DNA from: Bacillus sp. FJAT-27445
GTDB taxonomy: Bacteria > Bacillota > Bacilli > Bacillales > Cytobacillaceae
Direction of reading: 5' to 3'
Length of the DNA: 64,000 nucleotides
NCBI RefSeq assembly: GCF_001510665.1
Contig: NZ_LMTI01000003.1
Span: 35,766-99,765, forward strand
Position 1 is the first letter of the stretch. Every line of letters starts with the position of its first letter. Below the pieces are notes generated by a model. The model was not told the DNA's origin. It did not search any database and saw only the letters and a list, made by a program, of their open reading frames with translations. The position numbers and the translations under genes were made by a program. Positions 44,848-53,024 of the stretch are shown one piece after another.

Positions 44848-45088
44848 TCAATCATGGTAAGAACCAAAAAGCACTACTTTTACTTCTAATTTCTCTGCGG
44901 GCTCTCCATTCAATAATAGTTTACCTTCTTTAATTTCAAATAAGATATTTATTGATAACCTTCCTTGCCATTCCAGACGTAGTATATTCTGTACATCTCA
45001 TTAACCAGTCGATTGGTAAAATTGCCTTCTTCATCTGTTTGGGTACTATAGCTTCTATTATTAACCCAATTAGCTTTGTATTAGAGCA
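44848..45088 (-). pseudogene. frameshifted remnant of an unknown gene
   Basis: On the minus strand one frame reads ANWVNNRSYSTQTDEEGNFT then NRLVNEMYRIYYVWNGKEGY and stops; the next frame continues with ILFEIKEGKLLLNGEPAEKL then EVKVVLFGSYHD and a stop. Together they look like one soluble beta-rich (carboxypeptidase-regulatory or lipoprotein-like) C-terminus with a single frameshift, without start. It ends beside the GC-rich repeat, whose insertion may have destroyed it. Confidence 0.35.
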
Positions 45089-45214
45089 AATTTAGGTTTC
45101 ACCATAAATAACAGCCAAGGAAGGCTGTAATATCCTAAGCAATGGCGATAAGGGAGAAGGTATATGTGGGGTATATGGAAAAACGTAATCTGTATCCAAA
45201 AACAAATAAGACGC

Positions 45215-45249
45215 AAAAAATACTGCAGCCAGTTGGTGCAGTATTTTTG
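45215..45249 (-). terminator. terminator of the MltG-like gene pair
   Basis: AAAAATACTGCA (45216-45227) pairs with TGCAGTATTTTT (45237-45248), 8 bases behind the minus-strand stop. Confidence 0.85.
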
Positions 45250-45256
45250 TGGTTTA

Positions 45257-45730
45257 CTATTTAAATATCGTGGAAACGACCTGGTCGTAAGTCATAGAGC
45301 TGTCTACCACAAATACCCCGGGGCGCAGCTTGTTCATTAGTCCTTTCTTCTCGATATCTTTAGAGAATGCAAAGGCATCCTTGACAATCCCTGCTTCAAC
45401 CAGCATCCTTCCTACATTGATACTAGTCATACCGTCCGAAACATTAATGATCACCTTGGTGACAGGTTTGGCATCCGGTGTGTTTTCTGCCGGCACAGGT
45501 TGTTTTGGGGCTGCTGCCTTTACACTCGACACGGCCTTATCGTATTCCGCTTTTGTATGTACGACATATCCTTTCGTTTCAAGTTTGCTTTTCATCTCTG
45601 CCTCAGATGATTCAACTTTTACGGTTTTACTGGAAGCCTTCGGTGTGTCGACAGTGAAGTAAACAGCTGAACAAATCGCTGTTGTCAGGAGCATTCCGGC
45701 GGCAAAGCTGCTCAATAAGTTAATTTTCAT
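45257..45730 (-). CDS. membrane-anchored protein with a short MltG/YceG-like domain
   Basis: 157 residues from ATG 45730, overlapping the stop of the gene upstream. One TM (about 4-26), a charged linker rich in Ser/Lys/Pro, then a C-terminal domain (about 98-157, VIINVSDGMTSINVGRMLVE then AGIVKDAFAFSKDI and LRPGVFVVDSSMTYDQVVSTI) like the N-terminal LysM-like part of endolytic transglycosylase MltG. The catalytic glutamate domain is missing, so it is probably a wall-binding or regulatory relative, not an enzyme. Confidence 0.7.
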   Translation of the reverse strand: MKINLLSSFAAGMLLTTAICSAVYFTVDTPKASSKTVKVESSEAEMKSKLETKGYVVHTKAEYDKAVSSVKAAAPKQPVPAENTPDAKPVTKVIINVSDGMTSINVGRMLVEAGIVKDAFAFSKDIEKKGLMNKLRPGVFVVDSSMTYDQVVSTIFK

Positions 45731-46100
45731 TAGCAACTTTTCTCCCTTCATCCGTCACTTTTTGGTAAGGAGAAAGCATGTTTTCAATTGTACTTGAAGA
45801 GACGTTTTTCATATCTGCAATACTATCAATTGAATATTTCCGATCATATAAGTCAAGCACTTCACGCATGAAAAGTTTTTCTTCAGAAGACAGTTGAAGT
45901 CCTGCTTCCTTCATTAAAATTTCTTGGTCAAGCTCAATGTTTCGAATTGATTTTTGAAGAGCAATAATTTCTTCCATTATAGAAATATGAACCTGATCAA
46001 TTTGGGTGTGTTGAGCTTTTGCTGCACGAGTTGATTTTAGAATAGAAAAAATTAGTAATAATGCGGATATGGCAAATAATCCGGTAAATGTCCATTCCAT
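45720..46100 (-). CDS. small membrane protein with C-terminal HTH-like segment
   Basis: 126 residues from ATG 46100, 9 bases after AAGGAGG. One TM (about 5-23), a coiled-coil-like stretch (about 28-70), then YSIDSIADMKNVSSSTIENM (about 90-110), which has helix-turn-helix spacing. I do not recognise the family. It overlaps the MltG-like gene by 11 bases, so the two products likely work together at the membrane. Confidence 0.65.
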   Translation of the reverse strand: MEWTFTGLFAISALLLIFSILKSTRAAKAQHTQIDQVHISIMEEIIALQKSIRNIELDQEILMKEAGLQLSSEEKLFMREVLDLYDRKYSIDSIADMKNVSSSTIENMLSPYQKVTDEGRKVANEN

Positions 46101-46209
46101 CAATCATACCTCCTTCTAAAGTTGAATGTAGAAACACAAGTTTTTATTATACAGGTAAATAGCGTATTTTTCGATTATTAACCCCAAAACTCTAAGTTGC
46201 TTCTTTATT

Positions 46210-46526
46210 CCAGTACATTTTAAAAATGGTTCTTCACCATAAGTGCTGTTTTTTTTATGAAATTTTTTTATAAGAAGATTGGAGCGGAAGGCACGAAGAC
46301 TCGTTCGAAACTGCTACGCATTTTCTCCTGCGGTGCATTTTCAAGGAAGAATTTTCAACGTCCTGCGGGAAAAGCTGGCCAGGGGAGACCCCGCAGGCAT
46401 GGGTTTCGCCGAGGAGGCTCCCGGACTGTCCGCGGAAAGCGAAGTGCCTAGAGCGTAAATCAACAAATTATGAAAACCACTTTTTGCGGTGAAGAACCTT
46501 AAAAATAAATTTAAAAAATGCACTGG
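46210..46526 (+). repeat. MITE-like element with terminal inverted repeats around a GC-rich Bacillaceae repeat
   Basis: The left end CCAGTACATTTT...GGTTCTTCACCATAAG (46210-46243) and the right end (46470-46526) are inverted copies: read backwards the right end gives CCAGTGCATTTTTTAAA...GGTTCTTCACCGCAAAAAG. Between them lies the core GATTGGAGCGGAAGGCACGA...CCTAGAGCGTAAATCAAC, the reverse of the copy at 44627-44832. No transposase is present. The GGTTCTTCACCATAA ends resemble ISL3-family termini, from memory. Confidence 0.65.
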
Positions 46527-46659
46527 ACTAAAGGATGCTATACCAATAGGTTAAAGCACAATGAAAGCTCAAAGCCTTATTTAAAAGGTTTGAGCTTTTA
46601 TATGTGGAAGTTATTTATGATATTAGCCAGGCTAGTTTCTTTTAAAAAGCTCATTTTTA

Positions 46660-46815
46660 TGATAATTGGAGCGGGAGGCGAGCAGAATCCTCGGAAATCC
46701 TCAATTATACTAACGCATAATTTCATGAGATGTTTACTCACGAAAGCTTTCCTTAGTGGAGCGAAAAAAAACACAATCGATACAACCACTTTTTATGGTG
46801 AAGACCCCTTCTTTA
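46660..46815 (+). repeat. degenerate copy of the same repeat
   Basis: GATAATTGGAGCGGGAGGCG, CCTCGGAAAT, GAAAGCTTTCC and TGGAGCGAAAA appear in the order of the full copies, but the GC-rich middle is lost. It ends CCACTTTTTATGGTGAAGACCCC, an inverted GGTCTTCACCATAA terminus. It fills most of the gap before the coiled-coil gene. Confidence 0.5.
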
Positions 46816-46888
46816 TATATTTATCCATTTACAGGAAACGTTTTTAACCTTTGACCGTATAGCATATATACAAAGAGGAGGGATTCCA

Positions 46889-47827
46889 TTGTTTTTAGAA
46901 ATAAATGCAAAGCTGGTTGAGATAAAAGGAGAATTGCGTAAAGACATTAAGTATCGGGTGCAGCTTGCGGATTATGAGCAGGAACTTGCAGTTATTGAAG
47001 AAAGGATTGCTCAGCTGCAAAGTCAGTTTGAGTCAGAGCAGAATGATGTTACGAAGCTCGAGCGCTACAGTTTAGCCTATTTGGTCTCGACACTATCGGG
47101 CACCAAGGATGCCAAACTATCAAAAGAAAGGCAAGAGATGATTGCTGCACAGCATAAGTTAGCGGAAGCCTGGAAAACAAAAGGAGATATTGATAAAGAA
47201 ATACGTATGCTCCGTGAAAAACTGCAAAAGCTTGACGTTTCAAAACATGAGTATCAACAACTTCTCCAGCAGAAAGAATCGATGATTAAAGAGAGTACAT
47301 CGCCTTTTGCTGCAAAACTATTTGAGCTGATTGAACAGGAGGGTGAACTTACATCCAGCCTTACCGAACTGAAGGAGGCGATTGATAGAGGTAGAAATGT
47401 CAAAGGCGCTCTTACGGATGCATTAGAATCATTGGATAGTGCCGGAGCATGGGGACATTTCGATTTATTTGGCGGGGGAGCCATTTCAGCAATCAAGAAG
47501 CATCAACATATTGATGCTGCTGAAGAAAACCTTCATCGGGCGCAGGTAAGTATGCGCCAATTTCAAAAGGAATTGCTTGATGTAAAAGAAGAAATATATC
47601 TTAATATCAACGTTTCGGGAATGTTAAAGTTTGCGGACTTTTTCTTCGATGGTTTCGTTGTCGATTATATGGTTCAGAATAAAATCAGCGAGTCTGTTTA
47701 CGAAACCAGGAATCACAACCAAAAAGTAAGTGAGATATTAGTAAAATTAGATAAAAGATATATGGAAGTTCAAAAACAGCTTGAAGCAGTCCAAAAGGAA
47801 AAGCGGGGGATCGTGGAGAATTTATAA
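46889..47827 (+). CDS. coiled-coil protein of unknown function
   Basis: 312 residues from TTG 46889 behind GAGGAGGG. Long heptad stretches at about 20-60, 85-145 and 270-312 enclose a Gly/Ala-containing hydrophobic segment (about 180-205, SAGAWGHFDLFGGGAISAIKKH). No signal peptide or clear TM helix. Related Bacillus proteins are annotated only as hypothetical, as far as I know. It is followed after 38 bases by a membrane-anchored gene, possibly an operon. Confidence 0.75.
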   Translation: MFLEINAKLVEIKGELRKDIKYRVQLADYEQELAVIEERIAQLQSQFESEQNDVTKLERYSLAYLVSTLSGTKDAKLSKERQEMIAAQHKLAEAWKTKGDIDKEIRMLREKLQKLDVSKHEYQQLLQQKESMIKESTSPFAAKLFELIEQEGELTSSLTELKEAIDRGRNVKGALTDALESLDSAGAWGHFDLFGGGAISAIKKHQHIDAAEENLHRAQVSMRQFQKELLDVKEEIYLNINVSGMLKFADFFFDGFVVDYMVQNKISESVYETRNHNQKVSEILVKLDKRYMEVQKQLEAVQKEKRGIVENL

Positions 47828-47865
47828 CTCTAGAATCCTCACTTTGAATAGAAAAGGTGATTACG

Positions 47866-48591
47866 ATGAAAGCTCTTTTCTACATTGTTTTATTAATCAT
47901 TATAGTACTTATTTTCAATTATTTTAAAAACAAAACGAATTCAAAAAGAGTAAATGAGGAAAACCTCGAAACTGCTGCTGCAAAGACGCGTGTTTTCGAT
48001 GAACAACCGGATATGCCAGTGGGTTTTGGCTATAAGTCGCAATGGTTTGCGGTTAAAACCGAAAATTCAATTGAAATTGCTGAGGAACTGAGTTTAACCA
48101 ATATCCAGGCGGCTAATTGGTCGACAGGATTGGAGGGCGCATACGATGGTTACTATTTTGTTGCTCCTCCAGTGAAGGGATGGACCATCGTGGTCAATTC
48201 ATTTATGCCGGACTTGACTGACCCGACTGATGAAAATCCACTATACACTCTACAAAAACTAAGTGAAAAATATGGTGTAGCCTATTATTTTGGAACTCAC
48301 AGGACGGTTGAATACCATGCCTGGGCAAAAGCGATTAACGGTGAAATTGTTAGGGTTTACGGTTATTTGGGCGAAAGTGGCGAGACCTTAATCAATCAAG
48401 GCGGACTTACCTCCGAGGAGCTACAACATAATTTCGTATACACTGAATTCGATCAAGATCATGAGGAGCCTCTTTTGCCAGATGAGGAGCATGTACTAAA
48501 GCTTTCAAAGGAATGGGCAATTGATCCGCTTATGGATTATGAAGACCTGAATTCAGGGGTGGGCTTGGTAGGTAAGAAAAATACAAAATAA
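47866..48591 (+). CDS. membrane-anchored protein of unknown function
   Basis: 241 residues from ATG 47866 (AAGGTGATTACG upstream). One N-terminal TM (about 3-19), then a soluble domain (about 45-220) with SQWFAVKTENSIEIAEEL, WSTGLEGAYDGYYFVAPPVK and YYFGTHRTVEYHAWAKAING. The spacing suggests a compact mixed fold seen in uncharacterised Bacillus proteins; the topology (N-in or N-out) cannot be fixed. I do not know its role. Confidence 0.75.
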   Translation: MKALFYIVLLIIIVLIFNYFKNKTNSKRVNEENLETAAAKTRVFDEQPDMPVGFGYKSQWFAVKTENSIEIAEELSLTNIQAANWSTGLEGAYDGYYFVAPPVKGWTIVVNSFMPDLTDPTDENPLYTLQKLSEKYGVAYYFGTHRTVEYHAWAKAINGEIVRVYGYLGESGETLINQGGLTSEELQHNFVYTEFDQDHEEPLLPDEEHVLKLSKEWAIDPLMDYEDLNSGVGLVGKKNTK

Positions 48592-48673
48592 TCATGAAGG
48601 GCCTTTTTAAAAAAGGGATAGGCTCCCACCATGTAGAAACCATCTACTAGAAAATAAAAAACGGGTGGTACTG

Positions 48674-49069
48674 ATGAATACCAAAGAGGAACATATTATA
48701 TTCATTTTATATGTAAGCGATCAAGAAAGAGCCAAATCATTTTATAGGAACCTGTTAGGCAAAGAACCTATTTTGGATGTTCCCGGAATGACCGAATTTG
48801 AATTGTCGAGTAAAGTAATTTTAGGGATTATGCCGGAAAATGGAATTGTTAAGATTCTTGAAGGGAACATTCCGCATCCAGAAACAGCCAGAGGAGTCCC
48901 GAGGAGCGAAATCTATTTATATGTAGATAGCCCGGATGAGTATTATAGCAATTTGGTTCATGCAGGTGGTAGTGGAATAAGCAAAGCGTCTGTAAGATCA
49001 TGGGGAGACATTGTTTCATATGGTATGGACTTGGATGGGCATATCTTAGCATTTGCAAAAAAACAATAG
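48674..49069 (+). CDS. VOC (glyoxalase/bleomycin resistance) superfamily protein
   Basis: 131 residues from ATG 48674. Two beta-alpha-beta-beta-beta units: HIIFILYVSDQERAKSFYRN then LGKEPILDVPGMTEFEL and, in the second half, SEIYLYVDSPDEYYSNLVHA then WGDIVSYGMDLDGHILAF. The metal-ligand pattern is incomplete, so it may bind rather than convert a small molecule. Single gene. Confidence 0.85.
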   Translation: MNTKEEHIIFILYVSDQERAKSFYRNLLGKEPILDVPGMTEFELSSKVILGIMPENGIVKILEGNIPHPETARGVPRSEIYLYVDSPDEYYSNLVHAGGSGISKASVRSWGDIVSYGMDLDGHILAFAKKQ

Positions 49070-49134
49070 TGCGGCTTTGTTTAGAGAAAGCAAAATAGAA
49101 AACCAAGATTCCCCTAATCATTAGCCTGTAGGAG

Positions 49135-49884
49135 ATGAAAAACGTGGCTATATTTGATAAGTTCCGGAAGAAAAAAGAAAATGACTATATTGAGGAAATA
49201 AAGGCCAAGGTGGGTTGCGACTGTTTGGTGATTGAGGAGAAAGATGCTGCTAATGTAATGGAAAAGTATCATCAAGTTCTTAAAGAAGGCAAAAAACAAG
49301 GGTATACACCACTTATCATTATCCCTTCGGCGATGATGGTAGATATCTTTGATGCCGAGGCGGATAAAGGATACCCAACGGATGACCGAGAAGCTATTAT
49401 AAAGAAAGCAAAGGAAATTGATCCAAAAGATTTGTTAAAGAGGCTCCTTGACGAGGTAATGCCCATTGATGAAGACGATGATATCACTGGCGAGTTTTCA
49501 ATAGAGGAACAGAAAAGCCATTTCCTTTCAATTGAAGAGGGTATAAATAAGAAATTAATTATCGCAAAAATTCCAACGGCCAAACCTTGGGAGGTAGCTG
49601 CTTGGGTTCCGATGGGGGGATTTAATGAGTGTCCTATGCCAGAGGAGCAAGTAGCATTATTCAAATATTGGTACGAAAAATATGGAGCTACTCCTGCTTT
49701 AGTTGATGCGGATGTATGGGAATTATTTGTCGAGAACCCTCCTAAGACACAAAAAAAATCTGAAGAACTGGCCTGGGAACAATTTGGATTTTGTAGTGAT
49801 ATTGTTTGGCAAGGGGTTGGAACAGTAAATGCTCTAGCAGGAACGCTTATATATTCGCCAACTTGGTATTTTTGGTGGGATTAA
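49135..49884 (+). CDS. DUF4253 domain protein
   Basis: 249 residues. A charged N-terminal half (KYHQVLKEGKKQGYTPLIII) and a C-terminal DUF4253-type domain (about 145-249): AWVPMGGFNECPMPEEQVAL, WYEKYGATPALVDADVWELF, and EQFGFCSDIVWQGVGTVNAL. The domain often occurs near toxin/immunity or SUKH-type genes, but no toxin is visible here. ATG 49135 follows TAGGAGATG. Confidence 0.8.
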   Translation: MKNVAIFDKFRKKKENDYIEEIKAKVGCDCLVIEEKDAANVMEKYHQVLKEGKKQGYTPLIIIPSAMMVDIFDAEADKGYPTDDREAIIKKAKEIDPKDLLKRLLDEVMPIDEDDDITGEFSIEEQKSHFLSIEEGINKKLIIAKIPTAKPWEVAAWVPMGGFNECPMPEEQVALFKYWYEKYGATPALVDADVWELFVENPPKTQKKSEELAWEQFGFCSDIVWQGVGTVNALAGTLIYSPTWYFWWD

Positions 49885-50029
49885 CGCGGGGAAGAGCAAA
49901 GCTTGGGCAAAAATAACGAAAGTCTCTCTCAATTAAGCAGGTAATTTTGTATGAAAGACCTAGAAGGTGTTACAATTTTGGCTGCTGGCCAGGCGAAAAA
50001 TAATTTAATAAAATTTTCCATAAAGCCCA

Positions 50030-50066
50030 AAGTGTTGGATAAAATCCAAAAACACGTTGGGCTATT
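50030..50066 (+). terminator. terminator-like hairpin
   Basis: AGCCCAA pairs with TTGGGCT around a loop that contains TGGATAAAATCCA, followed by ATTTTGTTTTG. It precedes the two-component promoter region. Confidence 0.65.
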
Positions 50067-50159
50067 TTGTTTTGTTAAGAAAATCTTAAGATTTTTATCA
50101 TTGGTTTGTTAAGATTTGCCCGGTATCATGAATTTAGAAGAAACAGGGGGAGACAATAG

Positions 50160-50192
50160 ATGAAATACATATATGGGAGTCTGTGTTCATGA
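50160..50192 (+). CDS. candidate 10-residue leader peptide upstream of the response regulator
   Basis: GGGGGAG then 7 bases then ATG 50160 reads MKYIYGSLCS and stops at TGA 50190-50192, which overlaps the ATG 50189 of the response regulator (ATGA). Strong RBS, perfect spacing and stop/start overlap suggest translational coupling. The regulator's own RBS is weaker. Short frames like this also occur by chance. Confidence 0.4.
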   Translation: MKYIYGSLCS

Positions 50193-50875
50193 ACATTTTG
50201 GTCTGTGATGATGATCAGGCAATTGTCAACGCGATAGGCATTTACCTGGAAAACGAGGGTTACCAAGTATTTAAAGCTTCTAATGGTTTAGAGGCAATCG
50301 AGATGATCGATAATCAGGAAATCCACCTGATTATCATGGATATTATGATGCCGATGATGGACGGAATAAGCGCGACCAAGAAGATTAGAGAGGATAAAAA
50401 TATTCCTTTGATTATGTTATCTGCCAAGTCGGAGGATTACGACAAAATATTGGGACTGAATATTGGGGCAGATGACTATATAACTAAACCGTTCAATCCC
50501 CTGGAGCTTATCGCGAGGGTAAAATCGCAATTGAGAAGATTTACAACATTGGGAAGCCTTGAAACAAAGAGCAATGTATACAGAACAGGGGGACTCGTCA
50601 TTGAGGATGATAGTAAAACCATTACTGTCGATGGAGAGATGGTCCACCTAACGCCAGTCCAATATAAGATATTGAAGCTTTTGACGGCCAGCGCTGGAAG
50701 AGTTTTTTCCATCGAGGAAATTTACGAAAGGGTTTGGAACGAAACGGCCTTCAGCCCGGAAAATACGGTGACCGTCCATATTAGAAAGATCAGAGAAAAA
50801 ATAGAAATTAATCCGAAAGAGCCTAAATATTTGAAGGTGGTGTGGGGAGTTGGATATAAAGTTGAAAAATTATAG
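50189..50875 (+). CDS. OmpR-family response regulator
   Basis: 228 residues from ATG 50189. Receiver: NILVCDDDQAI, phosphoacceptor aspartate in LIIMDIMMPMMDG, and KPFNP. C-terminal winged helix (about 130-228) with LTPVQYKILKLLTASAGRVF, NTVTVHIRKIREKIE and VWGVGYK. It is of the VanR-like group. It overlaps the kinase gene by 26 bases. Direct repeats of TTGTTAAGA at 50072 and 50106 lie upstream and might be its own binding sites. Confidence 0.9.
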   Translation: MNILVCDDDQAIVNAIGIYLENEGYQVFKASNGLEAIEMIDNQEIHLIIMDIMMPMMDGISATKKIREDKNIPLIMLSAKSEDYDKILGLNIGADDYITKPFNPLELIARVKSQLRRFTTLGSLETKSNVYRTGGLVIEDDSKTITVDGEMVHLTPVQYKILKLLTASAGRVFSIEEIYERVWNETAFSPENTVTVHIRKIREKIEINPKEPKYLKVVWGVGYKVEKL

Positions 50876-52925
50876 CCACTCAGTCGTAACAAAAATAATT
50901 GCTTTTATCCTGGCAATTTCTTGTTTTACTGGTCTTATAAAAGCATTTTTTGAAGTTGATAAGGTGAATCATGGGGATTTTGGCATCATTTTTGAAGAAG
51001 ACTATTTTCATAGCTATTCTTTCTTCAGGGAAAATGAAACTCTCGTTAGCGATCTGACCAGGCTGATAGGGGAATATAAAAACGAGAAGCATATTCTAGA
51101 TGGCGGAACAGTCAGTGAAGAGGAATTAAGATATTCAGAAGATGATTTATTTCATGAGTATCAGAACTATTCAAGAAACTATAACCCAAATTTAAGCGAA
51201 GCGGAAAACTACGAAAAGTTTAAAGCGGACTATGCAGTTAAGCTTTCCGAAGCAAAGGAAAAACTTATTAAAGATGATTTAAGGGTATTCCAATCCTTAT
51301 TGCAAAGGCTTCAGGAAGTTAAGGAACCACTCTATTTTGCCAGTGATGGCGTCAATGAATATAAGAACAGTACGATGACAGACCAGGAGCAGTTTAAACG
51401 TTTTCCTTCTTATTTGGTATTTGCCGGATATAACAGTGACATTTATCCGAAAGAAATAGAAGAGAATGAATACTATCAACAAATGAGAGAAAGTGAAGTA
51501 GAAGAGGATGCTGCAGGCAAGGTTGTTTACGTTGCTTTTCCGGAGGATTATTTAAATTCCAAAATCCAGGAATGGAAAGACAACAAAGAAATTGCCCGAA
51601 AAAGCTTTTATGCATTACTGGGATTTTCGGCAGGCTTAATCCTTTCATTTCTATATCTTGTACTCGTGACCGGGAGAAAGTCATACCATGATAAAAAGCT
51701 GCACTTGTCTGCAGTGGATACATTGTTTGTTGATGTGAACATTGTGCTATGTATGATTCTTATCGCGTTCTGGGTTTCAATGGTGAATGAGGTGAGCTTT
51801 CAAAATATTTCTAAATTGGTGATTCCGATAACATTGCCGATTGCCGCGGCAGGGCTCGCACTCGTGTTATCCCTTTTGAGGCATTTCAAGAATCGGACAT
51901 TTTTTAAACATACGCTGGTTTATCAAATTATTAATAGATTCATCCAATTTGTCCGGAATGTATATAATAGCGGAAGTGTCGGAATCAAAACGGTATTGAT
52001 TGTCATTGGATACCCGGTGTTGGTTGCGCTAACGTTTTTCATTTTCCCAATAACTCTTGGGCTGGCCGCTTGGTTTGCCTTAAAGAAAGTCAAGGCATTC
52101 CAGACGATACAGGACGGGGTGGAGAGAATAAAAGATGGCGACATTCATCACCATATCTATGTAGGAGAAAAAGGAGAGTTTGCCGGTCTGGCCGCCAATA
52201 TTAACAGCATTACAGATGGTTTGAAAAAAGCGGTGGACAGCGAACTGAAAAGCGAGCGATTAAAAACGGAGCTAATCACCAATGTATCGCATGATATAAG
52301 GACCCCCTTAACATCGATAATTACGTACGTTGATTTGTTGAAAAATGATAAGGATCCAGTAAGGGTTGAAGAATATATCGATGTGCTCGACCAAAAATCG
52401 AAGCGGCTCAAAGTGTTGACGGATGATTTATTCGAAGCAGCAAAAGCGTCCAGCGGCAGCATTCCTGTCCAGTTGGAACAAATCGATATCGTCTCACTGC
52501 TTACCCAGGGATTGGGAGAAGTGAACGATAAAATAGAAGCCTCCGGTCTGGATTTCAAGTTTAATTACCCAAAAGAAAAGATAGTTGTAACAGCAGATGG
52601 AAAGCTATTGTGGAGATCAATCGAGAACATATTATCGAATATTTTTAACTATGCCCTACCGGGATCAAGAGTTTATATCCAAGTCGAGGATGCAGGGAAC
52701 GAAATTCTTCTCTCCTTTAAAAACATTTCAGCCTATGAGTTGAACATTTCGGCGGATGAATTAATGGAACGATTTAAGAGAGGGGATGAATCGAGATCCA
52801 ACCAAGGGAGCGGCTTGGGACTATCGATTGTGAAAAGCCTGATTGAAATCCAAAAAGGGAAATTTATGATTCAAATCGATGGAGACTTATTTAAGTCGAT
52901 GATTTCAATACCGAAAGAACGATAG
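50850..52925 (+). CDS. sensor histidine kinase with a large multi-TM sensor region
   Basis: 691 residues from TTG 50850. TM1 about 14-34, an extracytoplasmic domain to about 250, then four further TM segments (about 253-273, 290-312, 320-342, 375-405), a HAMP-like linker (about 410-460), HisKA with TNVSHDIRTPLTSIITY, and a HATPase domain (N box SIENILSNIFNYAL, G box NQGSGLGLSIVKSLIEIQKG). Five TM segments are more than usual for VanS-like kinases. Signal unknown. Coupled to the response regulator; no transporter is adjacent. Confidence 0.9.
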   Translation: MDIKLKNYSHSVVTKIIAFILAISCFTGLIKAFFEVDKVNHGDFGIIFEEDYFHSYSFFRENETLVSDLTRLIGEYKNEKHILDGGTVSEEELRYSEDDLFHEYQNYSRNYNPNLSEAENYEKFKADYAVKLSEAKEKLIKDDLRVFQSLLQRLQEVKEPLYFASDGVNEYKNSTMTDQEQFKRFPSYLVFAGYNSDIYPKEIEENEYYQQMRESEVEEDAAGKVVYVAFPEDYLNSKIQEWKDNKEIARKSFYALLGFSAGLILSFLYLVLVTGRKSYHDKKLHLSAVDTLFVDVNIVLCMILIAFWVSMVNEVSFQNISKLVIPITLPIAAAGLALVLSLLRHFKNRTFFKHTLVYQIINRFIQFVRNVYNSGSVGIKTVLIVIGYPVLVALTFFIFPITLGLAAWFALKKVKAFQTIQDGVERIKDGDIHHHIYVGEKGEFAGLAANINSITDGLKKAVDSELKSERLKTELITNVSHDIRTPLTSIITYVDLLKNDKDPVRVEEYIDVLDQKSKRLKVLTDDLFEAAKASSGSIPVQLEQIDIVSLLTQGLGEVNDKIEASGLDFKFNYPKEKIVVTADGKLLWRSIENILSNIFNYALPGSRVYIQVEDAGNEILLSFKNISAYELNISADELMERFKRGDESRSNQGSGLGLSIVKSLIEIQKGKFMIQIDGDLFKSMISIPKER

Positions 52926-52941
52926 GATAATAATCAATTGC

Positions 52942-52996
52942 AAAAAAAGCACCCTATAGTCAGACTTTATGTCTAACGCTGTAGGGTGCTTTTTTA
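52942..52996 (+). terminator. terminator of the two-component operon
   Basis: AAAAAAGCACCCTATAG with CTGTAGGGTGCTTTTTT, with an inner AGTCAGAC/GTCTAACG arm. Confidence 0.9.
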
Positions 52997-53024
52997 GAGC
53001 GAAGGTATTCTTAAAATAATTCAA

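Noticed and set aside
44654-44889. Two overlapping open frames
   Set aside because: They are translations of the reverse copy of the GC-rich repeat, without RBS.
46257-46451. Arg/Gly-rich open frame
   Set aside because: It lies wholly inside the GC-rich dispersed repeat. Composition alone explains it.
46518-46847. 109-codon plus-strand frame
   Set aside because: It crosses the end of one repeat and a decayed second copy; no RBS and no domain.
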